Below, in pieces: positions 1 through 10,401 of a DNA stretch of 64,000 nucleotides; the stretch's first letter is position 1, and every line of letters begins with the position of its first letter. A model generated the notes under the pieces. That model saw only the letters and a list, made by a program, of their open reading frames with translations. It had not been told where the DNA came from and did no database searches. The stretch covers positions 1,674,001-1,738,000 of the forward strand of contig JAPEUQ010000008.1 of assembly GCA_027946365.1 (NCBI GenBank). Direction: 5' to 3'. This DNA is from Kalmusia sp. IMI 367209. Taxonomy: Eukaryota > Ascomycota > Dothideomycetes > Pleosporales > Didymosphaeriaceae. The position numbers and the translations under genes were made by a program.

Positions 1-326
1 CGAGAAACCGTCTAGTGGATGGAGAATTCCTATCGATTAGAAGGTAGATGAGAAGGAGACTAAGGTGTAGCCGAGCCCTAGACACGGCCAAGTTCCGAGT
101 GAATATCTGTCAAAGTAGTATGTGAAGATCGATAGATTTAGTCTCACTATGGCTTCGACCTACCGTGCATGCAGAAGATAACAATCCCGGCTGTCAGACT
201 CAGTAGTGCCGCATAATATCGGCAATCCTTCAATCAACTAGTAAAAACAATTCTTAACAATCATTTGGTATCTTATAAGCCTCAAAAACCAACTCCTGAA
301 GTACCAACGCCATCCGACATAATTCC
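1..326. other. Left edge, no gene seen
   Basis: No reading frame of substance and no RNA gene is visible. The part next to position 327 is presumably the 3' untranslated region of the minus-strand JmjC gene. Confidence 0.5.
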
Positions 327-3300
327 TCACAGCATCTTCCTCGGCCGTCCACGTCCACGTCCGCGTCCGCGTCCACGCCCTGAGCTAGGACCCCTATCAG
401 AGACTAACGAAGGTCGCCCGACAGGCCTGCCAAGCGGTTTCTTAGCAGTGGAAACCGGTGCCGTGGCTGGGATCTCGTCCTCACTATCCGACTCTGAGTC
501 TGATACATTGATAGACTTCGCAGCTTTTCCATTCATGCTCGTAAAGCTCGGTAGCGGGGCCTTGATGGTGGTTGTAACAGAGGAAGTATTTGTTGTTCCA
601 TGGTCGCCGCGCTTGGAAATAATCTTGATCTTCTTACCTTGCATACTAGGCTTTGAAAAGATAGGGTTTGTTGATTGCACAGGCTCCGGTCGGACTACGG
701 TGGGTGAGGAGGATGGAAAAGCGTTTCTCTCGTAGGCTTGAAGCTCGTCTTCCGCGGCGAGGGTGTCAATGAAGCCGTTCAGAGACTCAATGTCAGAGCC
801 GTCAAGATACTCTTCTGCGATACCCATCTTCGCTCGTAAATTCTCTTGAGCTTCTTCTTCAGCACGAGCCTTCTCTTCCTCAGCTTTTCGCTGAGCTTCT
901 GGGGAAGCTGCAGCCGATGGTGCAAGCAGAAGTGCCTTGGTAGACTGGTCATCCTCTTCGTGTACATCATCTTCGTTCGAGAGTTGTTGAGTCTTCACAT
1001 TAGGCTCTGAAGGGGTGATATTTCTTCGCTTGGCCATTTCGCGATTCCGCGCGCGATTCCGTTCAAGGTTCTTCTCTCGATTCGGATTTATGAGGCCATC
1101 CCTGAAGTCCGCAGGAAGTTCAGTAGGAAGATTCTCCTCACCTTCATTTTTCCGAGCCAGCCAGTTGGATGCCCGTAACGTTGACCGATCAGCACTGGGT
1201 CCTTCATGCCCAGTCATAAGCTTGTCATCCTCATCCTCATCAGAATCGATCGTGACCACTTCGAAACGTCTACGTCGGTGACCGGACCTGCCGGGTTTGC
1301 CGGGCTGTGCGATCTCCGGATTGCGCTTCCTTGTAGAATAATTATCGTCCTCATCAACACGGACACGGAAAGTCTTCGTAGCTTTCTCTCTCTGCGCAGG
1401 GATAACAATGGATTCCCGTGCGACCACAATGTCGGACTGAAGAATGGATCGAAGGTCGCCTGCTGGTTCCTCATTGGGTTCCCGCTCTCGTGTGGGAACT
1501 GAGTGTTTGAGTACTGGTCTGTTCTGGATTGCCTCTAAGATCTCACTGTCTAATGCTAATTTAACGATCTTAGACTTGTCTTTCATCCTAGCGGCCACGA
1601 GAATGAATCGATCCTCACGTTTAGCTTCTTCAAGCAGCTTCCGTTGTACTTCTTTCTGATACTGCTTCCCAGAAGTAGTCTTCGGTTGAAGGCGCTGCGG
1701 CGTCTCGTCTTTTTTTTCCTTCTGTTTCTTGTTCTTCTTGCGTCGACTTGTACCCTCTTCCTCGCTGTCCTCCCCGCGGCTGCGTTTACCAAGACGAGGA
1801 ATATCCGCGTTCATGGTAGGGTCGGGGTAATATGAATCCTCATCTCCCGGGAAGGTGTTGTATATTGTTAAGGGCAACACATTTCCGTCCACCTCGTGTG
1901 TCTGACCATCGAACCCACCGTCTTCATTCACTAGAGAGTAGGCGATACCACTGCGACTTGGGTTATGGTCTAGATCTATATAACGATCATCAAGTTCTGG
2001 ATTCGCAAGTTTGGCTCGCTCGGCATCTGCTCGTCGATTTGCCATGGCTACCTCCTCTTCTCGTAACCAATTCAAGTTCGAGACGCTGAAGTCGACGAGG
2101 CATTCCACTGATCGAGGGTCCGCGACCTTCCTCGTATCATGGCCCAATAGGGTACCTTTTGGCTCGTATGAATTTTGACGAGGATCGCTTCGGCACTTCC
2201 CTGTGTTGCACACCCGATTACAGTGTGGACACTTCCAAGCTGGGTTTTCCATGACCGTAAGTGGCATTAGATCATGCGCTCGAAACAGAGTCCCATAACA
2301 GTAAGCATAGTCACAATTGGTGCAAAATGCCACTTTCCACTTCGGATGCCGATGTAAGCAAACGTGGCACGATTTGTTCTGACTAAGCCATTGCTTGGAT
2401 TTCTTCTTCGCTGGTTTGAGACTGCCGTATTCGTCAACCTGCGGCGGTTCCTCTTCGTCACTCTCTTCGTTCACGGGCTTGGAATTCTTGATATCGACAA
2501 ATGGTCGAATCTTGAGTTGCTCTTGGCAGACTTGAGCAAGGGTCTTCTTGCTGAGATACCGCCTCTCTTCCTGCAAAGGTAGAGGCGTCTTCTCAGTTAT
2601 ACGGCCGTCAATGTCGACAATTTGGACCCGCCACTCGTCGTATTTGTGTAGCAAGTCTTTCCACTTCCATTGCTCAACCCATATATATCCCGATTGGCAT
2701 CCGCAACTACGGCCCATGCAATAGCAATCCATACAGACATCATATGGTTCGTCCATGTCTTGACTATACAAGTTTTTGCAAGACTTACAAGTTAAGAAGC
2801 GATTGAAAATGTTACACCTGCAGTAAGCGCATGTCACGTTACCATCGAATGGTAGAAACTCAGGATGTTCTCGAGGCTGTTGCGCTTCGAGCGCAAACAT
2901 TTCCGAGAGAAGAATGTTCTTAAAAAGGTCGAACAGCCTTTTGAAATCGCGCTGGACATGGCGAATTTTCAGTGAGCCCTGGATAGCCTCTGCTTGTTCA
3001 CCACCCAGTTCGACCTGGGCTCGAGCAGACTTGATGAAATTGGAATATTTCAAGAGCGTATAGTAAACGATTGCCTTATTCTTATACTGTTCGTCTCGGC
3101 AGACGACACGTGAGTTCGGTAGCGCTTCCGACAAGGCCATCTCAAGCGTTTCGACGGTGGTTCGGTTCCAAGCGATCTTCATGGTTCGTGTTCCGCGATT
3201 CCAAACCTGATGAGGGGCCAGGGGTGGGATCAAAATAAAATCACCTGGTCGTTGTTCGATAACATACGTTCTAAAAGGGGCCTTCTTCCACGCGATCAGC

Positions 3301-4196
3301 TGCGCGAAGTGATTTTCTACCTCAATATCGTGTCCAAGAGTCGACAACCAGTATTCGGACACTAGGTGTCGGTCCTTCGTTTCTGTCATGAACCACAGAG
3401 AAGAGCCGGGTCGCTCAGGCTTCCCTTCTTCACTGATTGTCTTTGAGGCATCCACCATGATGTTCTGACCAAGAGACGCACACATTTCTCGATGAGCTGG
3501 CGTATATGTACCCTCGTGTCCAATGTAGCACATGAGGTTTTCCGCGCGCATCTCGGGCGGTAGACTGCTCATCAGATCTCCGGCGCGTCCAATACCTCGG
3601 CCTTTACGATAGCCAGGTTCGTCAAGAGCTCCCAGTCCGCCGATCTCGCCGGTACTGTCATTTAGGTAGAAGAGCCCCGAAGGTATATGCTCTTTCAGTT
3701 TGTCTTGCCACACATGCGGGCAGTCTATATCCTTCAAGTAGACTCGCTGTCGTGTCTTATCACGATACCGCTCTTCGCCCGCGAAAAATTGCTCCGTGAG
3801 CCTGCCCATGTTGTTGAGGTAGTGCTTGACTGTGAGCGGAATATTTGATTTCTCGGTTAGGTTGCGCGCATTCTCCTCTGCCGATGTGTCAGTCGCATTG
3901 CGCTCAGCCTGAGGCACGAGTCACTCACCTTTTTCACCATAATTATCGCGGAGCCACGACGGCGTGAAGGTCCACGGATCCAATACCTCCTCAAACCCGT
4001 CGATGACGAGCGGCTTGCCTCCAATAATGACATGTAGTAGCACAAGCTTCTCGAACTGCTCTATGCCGTTGTTGGCGATCATTTCGTGGGAAATGCGGTC
4101 CGCATATTGGAAATTATCAGCCGCCTCGACAAAGGTTCGGACGTCAAAATCAGGAGGAATGGGCTCGAAGGATGCTCTCGGGCGCGCGGTCGGCAT
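327..4196 (-). CDS. JmjC-domain protein with cysteine-rich zinc fingers and AT-hook tail
   Basis: Probable Fe(II)/2-oxoglutarate-dependent JmjC protein acting on chromatin. Exons are 4196-3929 and 3877-327, giving about 1272 residues; the 51-base intron is phase 1 with a CTGAC branch point. The start is the ATG at 4196 (MPTARPRASF). The JmjC iron ligands are visible as H218-x-E220 (TPAHREM) and H312 (LAPHQVWN). A Cys-rich block of CxxC pairs follows at roughly residues 440-640 and resembles the zf-4CXXC_R1 type. The second half is acidic, lysine-rich and low in complexity, and the C-terminus is a run of Gly-Arg pairs ending GRPRKML, an AT-hook-like DNA-binding tail. The HxE...H triad suggests possible activity, but the substrate is unknown; histone lysine demethylation is the family expectation. 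It is divergent from COQ2. Confidence 0.85.
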
Positions 4197-4557
4197 TGTG
4201 GGTGCTGAACCGGCGCATTCGACTGCGACGTGGGGGTGGTAGACGCGCTCGACGCTAGAATCAAGCTTGGAGATGCGAAGGCACGTGACATGGCCAGAAA
4301 ACCGCGCACGGAGCACGCGGCTCTCATCTCTCACCTTCACCGCTCCGCAAATCATCCATTGGCTCGTACTCCAATGGTCTCTCAATTCACCTTTTGATCC
4401 TTTTCTCAATTGCTTTCGAACGGCTTCTCTACAGTGCCAGGATCTGAGTTTGAAGACGCATAGGCGGACTTACTCTAGGATACACGATACGCACACGGAC
4501 GGTCTTCAAACTTTTGTCCGTTGACTTTATGCCTTGTTGACCCCATCTCAAGGGACA
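4197..4557. promoter_or_regulatory. Shared JmjC/COQ2 promoter with inverted CCAAT pair
   Basis: This 361-base gap separates two divergent start codons. At 4356-4377 CCATTGG and CCAATGG face each other 8 bases apart, so a CCAAT box lies on each strand. CCAAT is bound by the HAP/NF-Y complex, which often serves respiratory genes in fungi. Control of COQ2 by it is inference. Confidence 0.4.
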
Positions 4558-5826
4558 ATGGCATTGCTGTGGAAGACGCGGTTGCAGAGTTCCTTATTTG
4601 GTCTCCACGCCTTATGTAATTCTTCGAGGGCAAGGCGGACACCATTGCATTCAGTACCTACTACATGGGGACAACACAAGACCTCCCTCACTTCTCCGAA
4701 GATAAGGACACAGTCACAACTGGCGCCTGTGTTTTCTTTCCAGAAAGCTCGCACTCTGAATACCCAGAGGTTCAGCCCATCAAGATCCCGAGTACAATCC
4801 GCGTGCCTAGCCACAGCAAGTCAAGAACCTCCTAGGGCGCTTCTAGATTATGCACCACCTACAACGGGTCTTCTCTCCTACTTGCCGAAATCTGTTGTCC
4901 CATACGCAGAGCTCATCAGGCTGGATTCACCTACCGGAACGTACTATCTTTTCTTCCCATGTCTTTTCAGCACACTCGTTGCCGCCACAATGGCGGCACC
5001 TATTGCGGCACCATCAGCAGTCGCCGGTACCACTGCTCTTTTTTTCACCGGTGCGTTGGTAATGCGAGGTGCAGGATGTACGATAAATGACCTCTGGGAC
5101 CGAAACCTGGATCCGCATGTTGAGCGCACGCGTCTGCGTCCCATCGCAAGGAAAGCCATCAGTCCTCAGGCTGCTATCGTGTTCACGGGTTGTCAACTCC
5201 TCACAGGGCTGGCTGTCTTGCTCTCATTTCCCTTCGAATGCTTCTGGTACGCGACGCCGTCACTACTGTTTGTGGCCACATACCCTTTGGCGAAGCGGGT
5301 GACGAACTACCCCCAATTTGTGCTCGGACTCACATTCTCTTGGGGCGCTATGATGGGATTTCCGGCGCTAGGAGTTGATCTTCTCTCCAATCAAGCTGCA
5401 CTAACTGCAGCTGCGTGCCTTTATGGGAGTAACGTCGCGTGGACTGTCCTCTACGATATGATCTACGCCCACATGGACATCAAGGACGACGCAAAAGCCG
5501 GGATTAAAAGCATCGCGTTGAAGCATGACAAAGAGACCAAGGCCGTGCTAACCGGTCTCGCCGCCATCCAAATCAGTCTCTTAGCCGCCACGGGTGTTGC
5601 TGCAGGTATGGGGCCGGTATTCTTTGCTGGTGCTTGCGGAAGTGCTGCAGTCACTCTCGGTACCATGATCTGGAGAGTTCAGCTCAAGGATGTCAAGAAT
5701 TGCTGGTGGTGGTTTAAGAACGGCGCCTGGTTCACAGGAGGTGGTATCGCTTTGGGCTTGACCGGCGAATACCTTGCACAATACTTGGGCTGGTACGACG
5801 AAGGAGAGGGAAGCGAGGACCGGTGA
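4558..5826 (+). CDS. COQ2: 4-hydroxybenzoate polyprenyltransferase, mitochondrial
   Basis: A UbiA-family membrane enzyme that attaches the polyprenyl tail to 4-hydroxybenzoate in ubiquinone synthesis, in the mitochondrial inner membrane. It is a single exon of 422 residues from the ATG at 4558. The first 80 or so residues are rich in Arg and Ser and poor in acids, as expected of a mitochondrial presequence. The first Asp-rich motif is NDLWDRNLD (residues 177-185), which binds the prenyl diphosphate through magnesium. The second is YDMIYAHMDIKDD (299-311). Several hydrophobic segments lie around and between them. Length and motifs are normal for the family. The gene shares its promoter with the JmjC gene. 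Confidence 0.96.
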   Translation: MALLWKTRLQSSLFGLHALCNSSRARRTPLHSVPTTWGQHKTSLTSPKIRTQSQLAPVFSFQKARTLNTQRFSPSRSRVQSACLATASQEPPRALLDYAPPTTGLLSYLPKSVVPYAELIRLDSPTGTYYLFFPCLFSTLVAATMAAPIAAPSAVAGTTALFFTGALVMRGAGCTINDLWDRNLDPHVERTRLRPIARKAISPQAAIVFTGCQLLTGLAVLLSFPFECFWYATPSLLFVATYPLAKRVTNYPQFVLGLTFSWGAMMGFPALGVDLLSNQAALTAAACLYGSNVAWTVLYDMIYAHMDIKDDAKAGIKSIALKHDKETKAVLTGLAAIQISLLAATGVAAGMGPVFFAGACGSAAVTLGTMIWRVQLKDVKNCWWWFKNGAWFTGGGIALGLTGEYLAQYLGWYDEGEGSEDR

Positions 5827-6558
5827 AGTCACAATCTTAATTTGGAGACCGACTGACCGAAAGGGTTCGGCGCGTGTCAAGTTAAGGTCGCGCCCCGAAT
5901 AAGCATCTGACGAGTCCAGGTCTCGCCTGGCGTTAATTACCCGCGCCATGTAGAACACCCATGTACACCTATCGAATCTAATGGCTTACCGCCCCAGAAC
6001 AATGCAGCAATATCAGAATACAGCAAATGATCTCGAGGGTACATTTTTAATTTTGCTCCGCAAGGTGACTTCCAGCTGCCTCGGATACAAGCTACAAGCG
6101 CCACCTAATGTGGTCCGGACGCCGATCCAGACACTTTGCCGAACGCCTCGTCGCTTAACCAGCGCCCGCGTCGTATCTAAGAAAGGCAAAATGATTCAAA
6201 CCCGCCTATGCTGCCGAGGATGACTCGCTATCTATCAGCAACAATATTTACTGGATGAAGCCAGAGTGTTCCAGGTCGAGAGTGGCTGCCCACCATTACG
6301 ACGACCGCGTGAATGGCGTAAAGCCGCAAAAGGGGGCCAGCGTGATGCTTGATCATGGGCGTCGAACGCCGACGGTACCTGCATTAGTGCTTGTCGTACT
6401 GCAGATATACTTTGACTGCCGGACTGTCATTTTGTTCAATTTCGATCGAGGACATTCGCCAGCGAAATAGCCCGAAGTGTTGCACAACCTTGCGGAGTGT
6501 CCTCCATTCACTCGTATACCATTCATTATACCATATTTATAATTTCTAATCCAACATC
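5827..6558. other. Intergenic, no gene seen
   Basis: Short open frames here show no recognisable protein. The final 60 bases before 6559 are A+T-rich (ccatatttataatttc), a plausible core promoter for the GH16 gene. Confidence 0.5.
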
Positions 6559-7720
6559 ATGCAGCTCAAATCCGTTCTCTCGGCGGTGATCCTGGGAGCT
6601 CCTACGGTGACCTCAGCATATACTCTCGCGGACAGCTGTATCGGTTCCTCTTTCGCAAACTGCTTTAACTTCTTTTCCGGTGCAGACCCAACCAATGGCT
6701 TCGTTCGGTACCATTCTCTCACTTTCCACACGTTTCTTCCTAGCTCACTGAAACAGCTACCTCAGTCAAGCGGATGCCCAGTCGCAAGGCTTGTACACCG
6801 TATCAGGGAACAATGTCATCCTTTCAGTAGACAGCAAGAACAAGGCACCTACTGGCCGTGCAAGTGTAAGGTTAGAGAGCAAGAAGCTATACAATCGCGG
6901 ATTGTTCATTATGGATGTGGCGCACATGCCGGCCAGCACTTGTGGTACGTGAATGCAACACTTTGCATCTTATACCTAGTCTCACTGACCGTTCATAGGC
7001 AGTTGGCCAAGCTTCTGGTCATGGGGTTCAGAAAAGACGTGGCCTACGAATGGAGAGATTGGTGAGTAGATTTACAACACTTTGTATATGTATCCGCAAA
7101 CTAACCCAGTTGTGGAGACATAATCGAAGGCATCCACACTAGCACTGTGAACGCAATGTCCCTCCACACAACCGACAACTGCACCATATCTGGCAGCGGC
7201 AGCGCCGGTAAAGTCGTCACCAAGAATTGCTACATCAACGCGGCAGGCCAGACTAGCAACGCCGGATGCGGTATCGAATCCTCATCCGCATCCTCCTTTG
7301 GAACCACTCTGAACAAGGCTGGTGGCGGTATATATGCTATGCAATGGACTTCCACTGCTATCAAGATCTGGTTCTTCACCCGCGACACCATCCCGTACAA
7401 TCTTTTCGGAAATAGTCCTGAGCCGGATACATGGGGCACGCCGCAGGCAAACTTCCAGGGATCGTGCGATATCAACAAGCATTTCGTTAATCATCGGTTG
7501 GTGATTGATACGACGTTCTGCGGAGATTGGGGTAATGCAGTCTGGGCGAGCAACCCTACGTGGTAAGTTTACCTTGCTTTATCGTGGAAGCGGACCAACA
7601 GACTAACAATTGTACAGCTCAAAACTAGCAGCAAGCTGCAACGATTATGTCGCTAACAATCCCTCAGCTTTTACTGAAGGGTACTGGCGGATCAACTATC
7701 TCAAAGTGTTCCGGGAATAA
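6559..7720 (+). CDS. Secreted GH16 endo-1,3(4)-beta-glucanase
   Basis: Glycoside hydrolase family 16 enzyme, predicted to cut beta-1,3 or mixed-linked beta-glucans outside the cell. Five exons (6559-6707, 6757-6944, 6999-7061, 7118-7562, 7618-7720) give 315 residues. Residues 1-19 form a signal peptide, with cleavage likely after TSA. The catalytic motif GEIDIIEG is created across intron 3 and places the nucleophile and acid/base at E132 and E137. Flanking family motifs are visible: [14 protein letters not shown] before it and the paired cysteines SNAGCGIES and DTTFCGDWG after it. The fourth acceptor is GAG (ttgtggag/ACATAATC); the nearer CAG would bring a stop. There is no carbohydrate-binding module or GPI tail, so it is probably freely secreted. 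It could serve plant cell wall breakdown or remodelling of the fungus's own wall. Confidence 0.93.
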
Positions 7721-8217
7721 ATTCAGTCTCATAGAGCCACGGACAACCAATTCCAGAATAGATTAGCGCATTTCTTCAAGTGGCTGTTGCAATGATACCA
7801 CTCTTAGAGCGATCTTCGCGCTTGCTTGGTAACGTGCGAAATTGATTACCTGCTCTTCGCTGCCTTGTTATCGCCGCTTTGTAGTTGAGAAATGTGGGGT
7901 ATCCTGTTTTCTAATCTATTGCCCCTCGTATGCCTGCAAGTGTAACAGCGGAGTGACGGCACAGCGTCTTACAAAGCCTAGGAACCGCACTAACGATGCA
8001 GCCTCGTCAGCATAACCACACAGCACAGGATGCTTCTCCATGCAGAAGCCTATTGGTGAGGTCGCATAACTAGAAGTAGTGACTTGTAAACAATGGTTCA
8101 ACACTCAAGAGTGCATAAATACTACGCGTGGTAGCATGCAAAAATCATTCAATCCACACAGCAACTCAATCCAGCTTGAACACACCCTCTCAGAAAGCCC
8201 AAGCAATCCATCAAACA
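7721..8217. other. Intergenic, no gene seen
   Basis: Contains the GH16 3' region and the GFA gene promoter. No coding potential recognised. Confidence 0.5.
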
Positions 8218-8900
8218 ATGGCGAAATCCACCCGCGAAACGCGCCCCGAGAACTTCCCTCTCGCCGGCCTCGCCAGCGACGGCTGGTCCACCGAGACCGA
8301 AGCAACAGCGACTTGTTTCTGCGGCGCTGTGCAGTTGCAATTTGTAACGTACCCCGATCTTCCCATCCACCGTGCTCTCCACCCTCCCTCCCTCCCCAGC
8401 TCCTTGGTTCTTCCAGATACCCGACTGACAATCAATAGCCCACCCAAGCACCCGGCCTCGTGGACACCTTCGTCTGCAACTGCGCCGACTGCCACAAAAT
8501 CACCGCCTCCATGTTCGCGTCCAACTTCACCGTCCTGGACACGCACCTCGTGCACCTGCGCGGGAAGGACAACCTCAAGCAGTTCGGACAGAAGGAAACC
8601 ATCGGCCGACACAATCTCATGACAAGTACTTCTCCCCCTCATTCCCTATTGTCTCCCTTGGAAGAATATGCTGACAGAAGAACGCGAGCAGATAACTTCT
8701 GTGGAACGTGCGGCACGCTCATGTATCGCATTGGTGCAGGCTTCCCTGGGCAGTCCATCATGAGGATTGGAACAATTGATGATTTTAGTCTGATGGAAAC
8801 GAAGTTGAGGCCGAGGAGGGAACAATTTATCAAGCAGCGGTTGAGTTGGTTGCCGGGGGTGGAGGGTACACAGAAGAGCGATGGTATGCCAGATATGTAG
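8218..8900 (+). CDS. GFA/CENP-V-fold zinc protein
   Basis: Small protein of the glutathione-dependent formaldehyde-activating (GFA) fold. Exons 8218-8343, 8439-8625 and 8692-8900 give 173 residues. The zinc-binding cysteines are in CFCGAV (near residue 34), VCNCADCHK and FCGTCGTLMY, the usual GFA pattern, and all are present. No signal peptide is seen, so it is probably cytosolic. Most fungal GFA proteins have no proven substrate; the name does not establish formaldehyde metabolism. Introns lie between the cysteine motifs (phases 0 and 1). The neighbours do not suggest a pathway. Confidence 0.88.
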
Positions 8901-9309
8901 GGGGATTGAGGCGTCAGTGGGTGGGTAGAGGGTGGTAAGGCGTGGGACGGCTGAGTGTTGCAGGAGTATTGGATGGGAAAATGACTGATTCCGTGGCGTT
9001 AGCAAGATGTTAAAAGTCAATGGAAAGTGCACATTGTATCCCAGGTGGATTAAGGGCTCAATAATTCATTTTACTGATCTAACTCCAAAGGGTGCGTGGG
9101 TCGACTTAGTGATGTAAAAGTAGTACTGTAGTGCTCAAGCTTATGTCACAACCGGGAGCATATGTGTGGCGGGTATGAACCATTCATTCGGATATCATTC
9201 AAGCTTTTCGCTCCGAATACCTAAGTACAGAAATAAGCTACTCAGCATCCCGCCGGAACGCCATCCTTTTATGCATGCATCGTCATACGTCCTCCATACT
9301 CGCACTAAC
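8901..9309. other. Intergenic between convergent genes
   Basis: Holds the 3' ends of the GFA gene and eL31. Nothing else recognised. Confidence 0.5.
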
Positions 9310-9940
9310 TTATGCGTCCTCGACGATGGTAGTCTGGAGACCCTTGGGGTCCTTGACGTTGACAGCCTGGACGTACGAGTACAGCTTCTCCTTAGCGCCT
9401 TCCTCGTCGTTACGCTTACGGGAGATGCGGACGCGCAGGCGAAACGGGACGCCCTTGATGCCGGATTCCCAAACCTTCTTATTGAGCTGGGGGTCTAGGC
9501 GCACGTCCTTGGTGCCCTGTGCCATCAATTAGCTTCCATGTCTTCCTACGTAGTGAATTGGTTTGCTAGCAACATGCGAGTAGCAAAAACCAAGAAAGAG
9601 TTCAACGTACCATAGCCTTCTCAGCGAAAGCGCGGATCTCCTTGATAGCCCTTGGGGCCCTCTTCTTGAAAGAGACACCATGAACCTGTTCCACCCCAAT
9701 GTATTAGCCATCCGTATATTTCGAACAGTCTTCCGCCCTACCCCCACACTCACACCCTGCCACATGCTATCGCGTGCGACAAAGCCCAAGTGCGCGGTAT
9801 TGCTGGACTTCACAAAACTGAACTCAACATACTCGCTTGTGCAGGTGGATCGTGTATTCGCGCGCGACGACGTCGGCGATGGCGCTGCGTTGGGTCTTGC
9901 CGGCGGGCTTCTTGCCGCTGTTCTTGGCTGCGGTGGACAT
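9310..9940 (-). CDS. RPL31: 60S ribosomal protein eL31
   Basis: Component of the large ribosomal subunit near the peptide exit tunnel. Coding exons 9940-9833, 9685-9611 and 9516-9310 give 129 residues; both coding introns are phase 0. Family signatures are clear: [51 protein letters not shown] and the acidic TTIVEDA end. The N-terminal Lys/Ala-rich extension is slightly longer than in yeast. A likely 5' untranslated intron ends two bases before the ATG (see separate entry), a common arrangement in ribosomal protein genes. Confidence 0.97.
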
Positions 9941-9942
9941 TT

Positions 9943-10053
9943 CTGTGGACGCGGTGGTTAGCACAGCGCATGACGAAGGGTGAGCTGTAGCGGGCCACAA
10001 CTGATTTACACACAGAAAGCGTGCATAATTTGAAAAGGAAAAGCAAGTCTTAC
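9943..10053 (-). other. Probable 5'UTR intron of eL31
   Basis: On the minus strand a GTAAGAC donor at 10053 pairs with a CAG acceptor at 9943, with a good branch point (gtgctaac) about 20 bases before the acceptor. The length would be 111 bases. The acceptor sits just before the aaATG start. This is inferred from sequence signals only. Confidence 0.55.
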
Positions 10054-10401
10054 TGAATAATTCCGCTGTGGGTTAGTGGTGGTGAGGTCGACAGGCGGCG
10101 TGAAGCTGAAGTTCGTCAAACGATTTTCGTTCGCGCGTGTGGGTTGGGAAGTTGCCGCCAAGACATAACCGAGTTGCTTAGTCAAGTACTCCACATCCTC
10201 CCTAGACTACGCATCAGGCAAAATCACAGCCTACTGTTGTGTTGAACATGGATAATCGTGCACAGTAATTTCCAACATTATCTACACAGGGTATAAATGC
10301 CACCCAAAAATGCTTCCCGTTGGTACTTTTCCTAGCGCCTACAATGCTAAAGTCGAGTCATTATTCATCCACATACACATCCAAAGAAACCACAGGTTTG
10401 A
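10054..10401. other. eL31 promoter and CHY/RING 3' region
   Basis: No gene seen. It includes the presumed upstream region of eL31 and the downstream end of the CHY/RING gene, both read from the minus strand. Confidence 0.45.

Noticed and set aside
265..735. Plus-strand 156-codon frame with an Arg-Pro repeat
   Set aside because: It is the antisense of the Gly-Arg tail of the JmjC gene; the repeat makes both strands open.
8105..8642. Minus-strand frames over the GFA gene
   Set aside because: They lie opposite the GFA exons and lack motifs, whereas the sense exons keep all the zinc cysteines.
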